A stretch of 64,000 nt of DNA from contig CP048486.1 in NCBI GenBank assembly GCA_025560025.1, positions 496,001-560,000 of the forward strand. The letters are read 5' to 3'. A program made the translations under genes and the position numbers. Below are positions 10,346 through 18,656 of the stretch, piece after piece (within the stretch, counting starts at the first letter, position 1; every line of letters starts with the position of its first letter). This DNA is from Agrobacterium tumefaciens. Lineage in GTDB: Bacteria > Pseudomonadota > Alphaproteobacteria > Rhizobiales > Rhizobiaceae. The notes below the pieces were generated by a model, which saw nothing but the letters and a program-made list of their open reading frames with translations, had not been told where the DNA came from and did not search any database.

Positions 10346-11980
10346 TTAAACTTCATCTTCCAGACGCCATTTCAGTGTCACGCCGCCCTTTTCATTCTGG
10401 TCGAGGGCGGGAATGGCCGAGAGCAGCCGGCGCGTATAGGCCTCTCTCGGGCTGTCGAAAATCGTGTCGCGATCACCCTCTTCGATGATGCGGCCGTCCT
10501 GCATGACGACGACACGGTCGGCCACCTGCTCCACCACACCGAGATCGTGGCTGATGAACAGGCAGGAAAAACCGTAACGTTTCTGCAGATCGGAAAAGAG
10601 ATCGAGCACCTGCGCCCGCACCGTCACGTCGAGTGCCGAGACCGGTTCGTCGGCGATCAGGAACCGAGGGCGGCGGGCAATGGCGCGGGCAATCGCCACG
10701 CGCTGGCGCTGGCCACCGGAAAGCTCATGCGGATAGCGGGCGGCAAAATCGGCACCGAGCCCCACTTCCTCGAGCGTTTCCAGCGCTCGCTTACGCTTGG
10801 CGGCCTGGTCGAGGTCAGGCACGAGGCGCAGCGCCTCCTCCACCAGCGCCTGGATGGTCATGCGCGGATCGAGCGAGGAATAGGGATCCTGGAACACCAT
10901 CTGGCAATTCAGGCGATAATCCTTCCAGTCCTCGTTGCGCTCGCGGCCCTGAAAGCGGATATGCCCTTCGCTTTCCTGCACAAGCCCGGCAATGGTGCGG
11001 CCAAGCGTCGTCTTGCCGGAACCGGAACCGCCGACGAGTGCCACGACCTCGCCCTCATGAATATCGATGCTGACGCCATGTAGCGCCCGCTTCGGTTTGG
11101 CCTTCTTCAGCAGGGATTTGCGGCCGGCATAATCGACAACGATATCGCGGGCCGAAACCATCGGCGCCTTAGATGTATCGATGCTGCGCGGCTCGCCGCG
11201 AAACGGAAGGGAGGAAAGCAGCTTCTTGGTATAGGGGTGCTGCGGCGCGTCCAGCAGGTCCTCGGTGCGGCCCTGTTCGACGATCGTGCCTTTTTCCATC
11301 ACCACAATGCGGCTGGTATAACGCGCCACCATCGGCAAATCGTGACTGATGAGGAGAACAGCGGTGCCTTCCGCCCGCGTCAGCTCCACCATCAGTTCCA
11401 TGACATCGCGCTGGATGACCGCGTCAAGCGCCGTCGTCGGCTCATCGGCGATCAGCAAAGCGGGTTTCAGCAGCATGACCGACGCCAGCATGATGCGTTG
11501 GCGCATGCCGCCGGAAAACTCGTGCGGATAGGCCGTCAGCGCACCTTCGGGATCGCGGATGCCCACCCGCCGCAGCATGTCCAAAATTTTCTCGCGGCGC
11601 TCTTCGGGCGACAATTTCGTGTGAAGGATCAGCCCCTCTTCCAGTTGCCTGCCAATCGTCATCGATGGGTTCAGGGAGGTCATCGGCTCCTGAAACACCA
11701 CGCCAATCTCCGCGCCGCGCAGACGCCGAAGCTCCTTCATCGGCAGGGACATGACATCCTGCCCCTTGTAGATGATCGACCCGCCGGTGACGGCGATGGC
11801 CGGTGGCAGAAGCGAGATGAGCGCGCGGGTGGCGAGCGTCTTTCCCGAGCCACTTTCGCCGACGATGCCGAAGATTTCGCCCGCGGCAATATCGAAGGAG
11901 ACATCCTTGACCACCCGATGGCCGGTTCTGGCGACTTCGAGCGAAAGGCCGCGAACGGTGAGAAGTGTATTAACAGTCAT
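10346..11980 (-). CDS. Peptide ABC transporter ATP-binding protein, DppD-DppF fusion
   Basis: 544-residue protein with two complete ATPase domains joined in one chain. The first has Walker A GESGSGKT and signature FSGGMRQR. The second has GGSGSGKTTLGRTI, signature LSGGQRQRVAIARA and Walker B LIADEPVSALD. Each half ends with the peptide-importer C-terminal segment (HPYTKKLL, EAYTRRLL). Fused DppDF proteins are common in Rhizobiales importers. The ATG at 11980 overlaps the stop of the upstream permease by 4 bp, so translation is coupled. It drives import through the two permeases encoded just upstream. Confidence 0.95.
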   Translation of the reverse strand: MTVNTLLTVRGLSLEVARTGHRVVKDVSFDIAAGEIFGIVGESGSGKTLATRALISLLPPAIAVTGGSIIYKGQDVMSLPMKELRRLRGAEIGVVFQEPMTSLNPSMTIGRQLEEGLILHTKLSPEERREKILDMLRRVGIRDPEGALTAYPHEFSGGMRQRIMLASVMLLKPALLIADEPTTALDAVIQRDVMELMVELTRAEGTAVLLISHDLPMVARYTSRIVVMEKGTIVEQGRTEDLLDAPQHPYTKKLLSSLPFRGEPRSIDTSKAPMVSARDIVVDYAGRKSLLKKAKPKRALHGVSIDIHEGEVVALVGGSGSGKTTLGRTIAGLVQESEGHIRFQGRERNEDWKDYRLNCQMVFQDPYSSLDPRMTIQALVEEALRLVPDLDQAAKRKRALETLEEVGLGADFAARYPHELSGGQRQRVAIARAIARRPRFLIADEPVSALDVTVRAQVLDLFSDLQKRYGFSCLFISHDLGVVEQVADRVVVMQDGRIIEEGDRDTIFDSPREAYTRRLLSAIPALDQNEKGGVTLKWRLEDEV

Positions 11981-12795
11981 TTGAGACCTCTCATGCGCGG
12001 GTCAAGCCTGTCGCGAAGGGCATCGCCCAGAAGATTGATGCCGAGCAACGTCAGTGCGATGCAGAGACCGGGGAAAAGCCCGAGCCAAACGGCCTGCTGG
12101 ATGAAGGGACGGCCGGCGGCCAGCATGTTGCCCCAGGTGGGCGCCGGCGGCGGCACGCCGAGGCCGAGAAAGGAGAGCGCGCTTTCCGACAGGATGGCCC
12201 AGCCGAACATGGAGGTGGCAAGAACCGTGATCGGCGCAATGCAATTGGGCAGGATGTGGCGGAACATGGTGTAGATCTCACCATTGCCCATCACCAGCGA
12301 CGCCTCGATGAATTCCCGCTCACGCAGGGAAAGCACCGCGCCACGCACCACACGCGCCATGGATGGCGTATAGGCGATGCCGAGCGCGAAGATGATGCCA
12401 TACTGGTTCGCGCCGAAAACCGCGAGCAGGCCGAGCGCCAGCAGAATGCCCGGAAAGGCCAAGAGCGCATTGTTGATGGCCATGATGACGCCATCCACCC
12501 AGCCCCGCGCATAACCGCTGACAAGACCGATCAACGTGCCGAAGATCGTCGCGAAGCTGACCGTCAGGAAGCCGATCCAGACGCTGGCCCGTGCGCCAAC
12601 CATCAGGCGGCTCAAAACATCGCGCCCGAATTCGTCGGTGCCGAGAAGATGGCTGGCGCTTGGACCGGCCAGACGCGAGGCAAAACCGAGCTTCATCGGG
12701 TCATAGGGGGTCCAGAACAGACCGGTTGCGGCGGTGATGAGCAGGAGGGCGATGAGAAAGCCGCCGATAAGCCCGTTAAGTGTGAACTTTTTCAT
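11977..12795 (-). CDS. Peptide ABC transporter permease (DppC-like)
   Basis: 272-residue inner-membrane permease of the binding-protein-dependent transport superfamily. The N-terminal anchoring helix spans residues 10-28. It is followed by the DppC-type periplasmic segment with HLLGTDEFGRDVLSRLMVGAR. The coupling EAA-like loop is EASLVMGNGEIYTMFRHILPN. It overlaps the DppB-type permease gene upstream and the ATPase gene downstream by 4 bp each, forming a tight operon. The length is normal for the family. Confidence 0.94.
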   Translation of the reverse strand: MKKFTLNGLIGGFLIALLLITAATGLFWTPYDPMKLGFASRLAGPSASHLLGTDEFGRDVLSRLMVGARASVWIGFLTVSFATIFGTLIGLVSGYARGWVDGVIMAINNALLAFPGILLALGLLAVFGANQYGIIFALGIAYTPSMARVVRGAVLSLREREFIEASLVMGNGEIYTMFRHILPNCIAPITVLATSMFGWAILSESALSFLGLGVPPPAPTWGNMLAAGRPFIQQAVWLGLFPGLCIALTLLGINLLGDALRDRLDPRMRGLK

Positions 12796-13736
12796 TCGGC
12801 AACCACACGCGGATCGAAGAGAGGATAAAGAAGGTCGACGAACAGGTTGACCAGCACATAGGACAGCGAGACGAACAGCAGGCAGCCCTGTATGACCGGA
12901 TAGTCGCGGGCAAAAATACTGTCGACCATCAGCCGTCCGAGGCCGGGAATGGTGAACACCGTCTCGATGACGGCGATGCCGCCGAGGAGATTACCAAGGA
13001 TGAGGCCGATCATCGTCCAGGTCGGGCCGAATGCATTCTTGAAGGCATGCCGCCAGAGGACAGCACTTTCCGAGAGGCCCTTGGCACGAGCGTGTGTGAT
13101 ATAATCCAGCCGCAGCACTTCCAGCGTCGAGGCACGCGCCATGCGGATCAGAACGCCCATCTCGTGGATCACCAGCGTCATGACGGGCAGGACGAGATAA
13201 AGCATGCCGCCAACAAGATTATCGCTGATCGACACATACCCCAGCACCGGTAGCCAGCCGAGCTTGAGGCCGAAAAACAGGAGAAGCAGCAGACCCAGCC
13301 AGAACGTCGGAATGGACAAAAGCAGGGTTGCCGTTCCCACCAGCGCAAGATCGGTCAGGCTGTTCTGTTTCCAGGCGGCGATCACACCGGCCGGAACCGC
13401 AATCAGGCTGGCGAGCAGCACGGCGACCACAACGATCTCGGCGCTGACGAGAAAGCGCGAGACCACCAGCGGCAGCACCGCTTCGTCATTGACGATGGAG
13501 CGGCCGAAATCGCCCTGCACAACATTGCCGGCCCAGATGAGGAACTGTTGCGGCATGGACTTGTCGAGGCCGAGTTCGGTCCTCATCGCCTCGATCTGTT
13601 CCGGTTGCGCCATGTCGCCCAGCATCAGGGCAGCCGGATCACCCGGAATGAAGCGGATGAGCGCAAAGACCGTGATCGACACGAATGCGATCGTCGGCAG
13701 CGCCATCAAAAGACGGCTCAGTATGAATCTTATCAT
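12792..13736 (-). CDS. Peptide ABC transporter permease (DppB-like)
   Basis: 314-residue permease, first gene of this importer operon. Landmarks are the N-terminal helix MIRFILSRLLMALPTIAFVSI, the conserved FIPGDPAALMLG segment and the EAA loop HARAKGLSESAVLWRHAFKNA. I chose the ATG at 13736 because the conserved helix begins there and GGGGAA lies upstream; 30 further codons are open upstream but are not family-like. The 180-bp region upstream must contain the operon promoter and a candidate operator at 13829-13860. Confidence 0.93.
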   Translation of the reverse strand: MIRFILSRLLMALPTIAFVSITVFALIRFIPGDPAALMLGDMAQPEQIEAMRTELGLDKSMPQQFLIWAGNVVQGDFGRSIVNDEAVLPLVVSRFLVSAEIVVVAVLLASLIAVPAGVIAAWKQNSLTDLALVGTATLLLSIPTFWLGLLLLLFFGLKLGWLPVLGYVSISDNLVGGMLYLVLPVMTLVIHEMGVLIRMARASTLEVLRLDYITHARAKGLSESAVLWRHAFKNAFGPTWTMIGLILGNLLGGIAVIETVFTIPGLGRLMVDSIFARDYPVIQGCLLFVSLSYVLVNLFVDLLYPLFDPRVVAE

Positions 13737-13828
13737 TGGTTCCCCACGATTGATGGCCGGGAATGACATCCCGCCTCTATCGGTTTCGTTGCTGGTGACT
13801 ATGACGGATTGATAAATAAGGCGCAATA

Positions 13829-13860
13829 TTATGCATAAACGTCATATATCTATGCAGAAT
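13829..13860. promoter_or_regulatory. Candidate operator: palindrome plus spaced ATGCA repeats
   Basis: TTATGCATAA (13829-13838) is a perfect 10-bp palindrome. The core ATGCA recurs at 13852 as ATGCAGAA, 21 bp away or two helical turns. It lies 93-124 bp upstream of the first permease gene in an AT-rich stretch. The arrangement suits a dimeric regulator, possibly the neighbouring LysR protein. The assignment is inference. Confidence 0.4.
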
Positions 13861-13916
13861 CATGGCGCGTTTCATCCTGACACGGACAATGAGGATTTCC
13901 GCGAAAAATCCTGTTT

Positions 13917-14822
13917 TCAGTCGGTTTTCTGCGAAAGCTGGATTTGCTGTTTCAAGGCGTCGCTGAGTGCCTGCGCGGCGATGGACAGCGGCGCGCCGGA
14001 GGCGCGGGCAAGACCGAATTCCTGCGTTGACTGCGGGATGAAAGGCCGGGCGACGACGGGAAGGTGCCGGTAAAGATTCGCATAAAAACTGCTGATGATC
14101 GTGACCCCCAGCCCATGTGCAACATAGGCGCAGGCGGAACTGTTGGTGTGGGTCTCGATCTTCACCATCGGCTTGACGCCGGCCTTCTTGAAAACTTGAT
14201 CGAGCGCCATGCGGTTCGGCCGCTGCCGGCCGATCAGGATGAGCGGAACATTGCGCAGGTCCTTGACAGTAATTTCATCAAGCTCGGCCAAGGGATGATC
14301 CTCCCGCACCACACAGACGCTCTTGCCGGTAGCAACGCGTTCGACATCGATGCCCGGCCCGATCTCGCCTTCCATCCGCAGGAAACCGAGATCGATCACC
14401 CGCTCGCCGACGAGCTTGTTGATGGCGATCGTCGTTTCGAAAAAAGTCTCGATGCGAACACCCGGGAAATCCCTGACATAGTCGATCAGCATGGCGGGCG
14501 CGAAATTTTCCCACATGCTGCTCGGCAGGCCGATGCGGACAATTTCCGGACCGGCCGCGCCATTGCGCAAATCCTCGGCGTGGCCGGACATGCGATCGAC
14601 CGCAAGCAGCACGTTTTCCGCATCCCGGGCAAGTAGCACCGCCTCCGGTGTCGGGATCAGTCGCCCCTTGTCGCGGGCAAACAGTGTCAGCGACAGGTCG
14701 GCCTCTAGCTGAGCCAGAAGCCGGCTGATACCGGACTGGCTGAGCCCCATGGCCTTGGCCGTGGCGATGGTCGAGCCGGTGGAAAGAAGCGTGCGCAGGA
14801 CTTCGAGCTGCTTGATGTTCAT
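13917..14822 (-). CDS. LysR-family transcriptional regulator
   Basis: 301-residue regulator. The winged helix-turn-helix is at the N-terminus: LEVLRTLLSTGSTIATAKAM, then GLSQSGISRLLAQLEADLS. The C-terminal effector domain follows, including DLGFLRMEGEIGPGIDVE. The start at 14822 (MNIKQLEVL) matches the canonical LysR N-terminus. No strong ribosome site precedes it, and 32 codons are open upstream without homology. It is the last gene of the long peptide/hydantoinase operon and lies just upstream of the first peptide importer. It could control either unit. LysR proteins typically respond to a pathway metabolite. Confidence 0.92.
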   Translation of the reverse strand: MNIKQLEVLRTLLSTGSTIATAKAMGLSQSGISRLLAQLEADLSLTLFARDKGRLIPTPEAVLLARDAENVLLAVDRMSGHAEDLRNGAAGPEIVRIGLPSSMWENFAPAMLIDYVRDFPGVRIETFFETTIAINKLVGERVIDLGFLRMEGEIGPGIDVERVATGKSVCVVREDHPLAELDEITVKDLRNVPLILIGRQRPNRMALDQVFKKAGVKPMVKIETHTNSSACAYVAHGLGVTIISSFYANLYRHLPVVARPFIPQSTQEFGLARASGAPLSIAAQALSDALKQQIQLSQKTD

Positions 14823-14938
14823 GAGGCCAGAACCATGGGTGAAGAGACGAGCCGGTTTCGGTTCAGACGTTTTGCCGCCGATGAGCCTTGATGTCACCGG
14901 TTTTTTTAATGCCGCCACTTAGCCGGCACGGTCGCCGG

Positions 14939-15883
14939 TTACAATTCCACCTCATAGACCGTGTCATGGGTGGCCACACGCGCCTCTCCCGAGGGCGTCA
15001 CCCAGCCGCGAAACATGCCGGATGTATTATAGGGCGCGGATATGCCGCCTTCAGCATCGATTGCGACGAGGCCCGCGCCGATATCGTAAAGCGCCAGATC
15101 CTTGTGGACCAGATCGCCGGCGGCGGTCTCCAGATTCTGCCCGAGATAGGCGACGCGGGACGCGATCTCATGGCCAACGACATAACGGATGAAAAACTCG
15201 CCCTTGCCGGTTCCGGAAACGGCGCAGGCCCCATCCCGCGCATAGGTGCCGGCCCCGATCACCGGGCTGTCGCCCACCCGGCCATCCGGCTTGTTGGTAT
15301 AGCCGCCGGTCGAAGTGGCCGCCGCGAGATGCCCCGAAGCGTCAAGCGCCACAGCACCGACGGTTCCGTGCTTTTCGTTTTCCGTCGCTTCCGTACCGGC
15401 GGAGGCATGGCGCTTCATCGCCGCCAGAGCCTCAAGGCGCTTTTGGGTGGTGAAATAGGATTGAGGCTCGGTGGCGAGCCCCTTTTCCTTTGCGAAACGG
15501 TCGGCCGCCTCCCCCGTCAGATAGACGGCACGCTCATCCGCCATCAGCGCACGGGCTGCCTTTACCGGGTTGCGGATGGCGCGGGAGGCGCTGATCGCAC
15601 CTGCCGCCAGCGTTTCACCATCCATGATCGAGGCATCGAGTTCATGAATGCCGTTTTCGTTGAGCGCCGCCCCGTGGCCAGCATTGAAATGCGGGCTATC
15701 CTCCATGACGACGACCGCCGCCTCAACCGCTTCAAGCGCCGTTCCGCCAGCCTTCAGCACGCCATAACCGGCACGCAGGGCCGCCGCCAGATCGTTGCGC
15801 GCAGCAGCCCACTCCCCGGCCGTCATGCTGTTTTCCGGCATCACGCCGCAACCACCGTGAATGGCCAGTGCGATCTTCGTCAT
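14939..15883 (-). CDS. Isoaspartyl peptidase / L-asparaginase (Ntn-hydrolase, IaaA-like)
   Basis: 314-residue plant-type asparaginase/beta-aspartyl peptidase. It is made as a precursor that self-cleaves before the threonine of HGTVGAVALD (Thr174). The substrate-binding GGYTNKPDGRVGDSP segment follows. The N-terminus IALAIHGGCG is characteristic. The ATG at 15883 has GGGAGTGAG upstream. The enzyme hydrolyses isoaspartyl dipeptides and asparagine, which fits an operon with a dipeptide importer and hydantoinase-like enzymes. Its presence is the best hint that this operon handles modified or beta-linked dipeptides (inference). Confidence 0.92.
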   Translation of the reverse strand: MTKIALAIHGGCGVMPENSMTAGEWAAARNDLAAALRAGYGVLKAGGTALEAVEAAVVVMEDSPHFNAGHGAALNENGIHELDASIMDGETLAAGAISASRAIRNPVKAARALMADERAVYLTGEAADRFAKEKGLATEPQSYFTTQKRLEALAAMKRHASAGTEATENEKHGTVGAVALDASGHLAAATSTGGYTNKPDGRVGDSPVIGAGTYARDGACAVSGTGKGEFFIRYVVGHEIASRVAYLGQNLETAAGDLVHKDLALYDIGAGLVAIDAEGGISAPYNTSGMFRGWVTPSGEARVATHDTVYEVEL

Positions 15884-15927
15884 GTGCTCACTCCCTCGTC
15901 ACCCCACTCCCGCAGGGCCTCTTACCA

Positions 15928-17466
15928 TCAATGAAAGGCGATATCGCCGATGACCCTTACACGCACTCTGCGAGCGCCGCCCGGCAGATAGGCGATCGGG
16001 ATATCCTCGACCTCAAGCGTCTTGAGGCTCGCCCGCTCCGCGCCAGACGCGACCGCAGCGTTCTGCGCCTCGGTCTCGGCTTTCGCAAGGGCTTCGTCCC
16101 GGCTCAGGCCGGAAAACACCTGATCGACCTCGCCGGAAACCTGCGCCATCGCCGCCCCCAGTGCATTGGCAACGCCGGCATTTTCGACGCGCAGCACTTC
16201 CGATGCACCCGGAACCGTCTCGGGAATCAGGAATGCCCCGCCGCCGACAGCAACCAGCGGCACGTCTTCGGCAGACGTCTTCATCTGGTCGAAACTATCG
16301 GCCACCATGTCGCGGATGCGTTGAAGCGAGGCCTGCACGAAGGCCGGATCGAGGTCTTTCACACGGTCGCGGTCACCCATCTCGATCAGGCCGGCGGCAA
16401 CGGCGATATCCGATGTCGTCAGCGTCTTACCGCCGAAAACGCGGGCTTCCGTCAGAATGCGATAACCGACAGAGCGCGGACCGATCTTGCCCGTCTCAGG
16501 GTCGACGATGGTGCCACCGCCGAGCGCAATCGGCAGAAGATCGGGCATACGGAAGAGCGTGCGCACCCCGCCAATATGAACGATATTGTTCGCCTCGCGC
16601 GGAAAACCGCCGACAAGGCAGCCGATATCGGAGGTGGTGCCGCCGACATCCACCACCATGGCATCGGAAAGCCCGGTGAGGAAGGCCGCACCACGCATCG
16701 AGTTCGTCGGGCCTGAAGCAAAGCTGTGCACGGGGTTGGCGGCGGCGACATCCGCGAGCGCCACGGTGCCGTCATTCTGGGTCAGATAGAACGGCGCTTT
16801 TACGCCCGCTTCGCGCAGTGCATCCGAAAATGCCTGAACAGTGGTCTTGCCCAGTGTTTGCAGCGCTGCGTTCAGAAGGGCGACGTTCTCGCGCTCAAGC
16901 AGCCCAATGCGGCCGAGCGTATGGGAAAGCGTGATGCGTGCATCGGGGATCACCGAACGGACAATCTCCGCCGCCCGCACCTCACACTCCGTCGTCAACG
17001 GCGAGAAAGTTGCCGAAATGGCGATGGAGGTGATGCCAGCATCGCGAATTTTCATCGCCGCTTCGCGGACTTCATCGGGAACCATGGGCACCAGCGGGCT
17101 GCCGTCATATTCATGGCCGCCATGGACCATGAAGATCAGTGGATCCACGGCATCGCGCAGATCTTTCGGCCAGTCGCACATGGGCGGCAGCGAAGAACCG
17201 GTCGGCAATGCGATGCGGATCGCCGCAACCCGTTCCAGCCGGGCGCGCTCCACCACCGCATTGGTAAAGTGCGTGGTGCCGATCATCACCGCATCAATCG
17301 GCCGGTCCGCCGCGCCGACGTGGCCCGCCACATGGGCAAGCGCCGCCTTTACGCCGGAGAGGACATCCTGCGTGGTCGGAACCTTGATGGAAGCGACAAT
17401 GGTGTCTCCATCGATCAGAACGGCATCCGTATTGGTGCCGCCAACGTCAATACCGATGCGTTTCAT
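15928..17466 (-). CDS. Hydantoinase A / N-methylhydantoinase A family protein (second copy)
   Basis: 512-residue member of the HyuA/5-oxoprolinase alpha family, with an actin-like ATPase fold. The phosphate loop GIDVGGTNTDAVLIDG is at the N-terminus. Further motifs are MIGTTHFTNAVVER, SFASGPTNSMRGAAFL and VVDVGGTTSDIG. Family members use ATP to open lactam or hydantoin rings, normally together with a HyuB subunit. No HyuB gene is present here. The gene overlaps a DUF917 gene by 4 bp instead. It is a paralogue of the gene at 21422-22996, sharing the same motifs. The substrate is unknown. Confidence 0.9.
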   Translation of the reverse strand: MKRIGIDVGGTNTDAVLIDGDTIVASIKVPTTQDVLSGVKAALAHVAGHVGAADRPIDAVMIGTTHFTNAVVERARLERVAAIRIALPTGSSLPPMCDWPKDLRDAVDPLIFMVHGGHEYDGSPLVPMVPDEVREAAMKIRDAGITSIAISATFSPLTTECEVRAAEIVRSVIPDARITLSHTLGRIGLLERENVALLNAALQTLGKTTVQAFSDALREAGVKAPFYLTQNDGTVALADVAAANPVHSFASGPTNSMRGAAFLTGLSDAMVVDVGGTTSDIGCLVGGFPREANNIVHIGGVRTLFRMPDLLPIALGGGTIVDPETGKIGPRSVGYRILTEARVFGGKTLTTSDIAVAAGLIEMGDRDRVKDLDPAFVQASLQRIRDMVADSFDQMKTSAEDVPLVAVGGGAFLIPETVPGASEVLRVENAGVANALGAAMAQVSGEVDQVFSGLSRDEALAKAETEAQNAAVASGAERASLKTLEVEDIPIAYLPGGARRVRVRVIGDIAFH

Positions 17467-18539
17467 GGGAATACCGATCTGAAATCAATGTCATAACCGA
17501 AGGCGCGCGGGCCGACGGCGGCGATGCCGGCAGGTGTCGTCAAAAGCTCCGGCGCCGGCAGGGCGACAACCGTGACGCGCTGGCCGTAACGCACCGATTC
17601 CGTACCGATGGCGCCGCCGGAAACAGTATCGAGAAGGCAGAGCAGGTCCGGCGTCATGGCAACCGGCTGGCCATCGCGGAAGGCGACCGCCCACTCGTTC
17701 TGGAAGGCCAGTTCCATACGCGAACCGCGGTCGGCATCGATACCTTCAATGGTCGTGCTGCCGCGCAGAAAACCGCCGGTGGTCTCACGCGCCACATCCA
17801 CCACCTTGCCCCGAAACAGCTGCTTGCCGCCCTCATGGTCGAGAACCGCCTGAACCGGATCGTCATGGCGCGCACGTGCTGCCATCACCGCGCGCCCGAG
17901 TTCGGTCGCCTTGGTGACGGTGTAATGAATGCCCCATTCCTTGACTTCCTTGCCTGTGCGGGGCGCCTTGCAGGTGGCGGCGGTGGAGCCGACTTCGGTG
18001 CAGACCTTGCGCGAGATGCGCTCCATCCATTTCCACGAAGCCGCCCGCGTCACGATCACCTCATTGTCGCGCACATCCACCAGCGACAGCGGAAACATCG
18101 GCAGGTTGCCGATGGCGAAGGATGTCATCTGCGCTTCGGGATAGGCGCGTCCCATGGCGTCGGCATTAACGACCGGCCGGTCGAGCACGGCGGCGGCGAG
18201 GAAGGAAGAAAGAGCATTCGAGCCGCCGATTTCCACGCTCATGATCGCCCGAAACGGCTTGCCAAGATAATCCTCCATCACCTCGACGGCGCGGGCGAGA
18301 TGCACGGGATCCCCCAACCGCTCCTGACCGACAAGCGGCGCACCCATCTTGGAGACGACGGCAACCATGTCGTCATCGGCAAGCGCCATGGGGTCCATGA
18401 CCTTCACCCGCCTGCCCTCGGCATAAAGACGGCGCAGGTTGAGCGTCGATATATAGGGATTGCCGCCGCCGCCGGTTCCCAGAATCCAGGCGCCGGTGGC
18501 CAGAGGTTCGATATCGTCTTCGGAAAATTCCTGGATCAT
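17463..18539 (-). CDS. DUF917 family protein (second copy)
   Basis: 358-residue protein of the DUF917 family, whose members often sit beside or are fused to hydantoinase A proteins. The N-terminal loop ILGTGGGGNPYIS is conserved with the paralogue at 20296-21429. So are EIGGSNALSSF and the ADAMGRAYPEAQMTSF segment. The ATG at 18539 follows GAGGATGACGC. It overlaps the downstream HyuA-like gene by 4 bp, suggesting the two products work together. The biochemical role of DUF917 is not established, so no reaction is proposed. Confidence 0.88.
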   Translation of the reverse strand: MIQEFSEDDIEPLATGAWILGTGGGGNPYISTLNLRRLYAEGRRVKVMDPMALADDDMVAVVSKMGAPLVGQERLGDPVHLARAVEVMEDYLGKPFRAIMSVEIGGSNALSSFLAAAVLDRPVVNADAMGRAYPEAQMTSFAIGNLPMFPLSLVDVRDNEVIVTRAASWKWMERISRKVCTEVGSTAATCKAPRTGKEVKEWGIHYTVTKATELGRAVMAARARHDDPVQAVLDHEGGKQLFRGKVVDVARETTGGFLRGSTTIEGIDADRGSRMELAFQNEWAVAFRDGQPVAMTPDLLCLLDTVSGGAIGTESVRYGQRVTVVALPAPELLTTPAGIAAVGPRAFGYDIDFRSVFP

Positions 18540-18616
18540 GCGTCATCCTCGGGCATGCCGTAGCCTTTCCGGCCGCAGGCGATGCTCCTTCCCTTTGAAG
18601 TTCCAAGTCTGGCCAA

Positions 18617-18635
18617 CCCCGCCTTTGTGGCGGGG
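18617..18635. other. Intercistronic hairpin downstream of the peptide-binding protein gene
   Basis: A 7-bp GC-only stem, CCCCGCC / GGCGGGG, with loop TTTGT. It lies 21 bp beyond the stop codon of the binding-protein gene. No T run follows on the minus strand, so it is a poor intrinsic terminator. It may protect the 3' end of the upstream message or cause partial termination. Confidence 0.5.
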
Positions 18636-18656
18636 CCGGTTTTCATCAGGCGGCGA

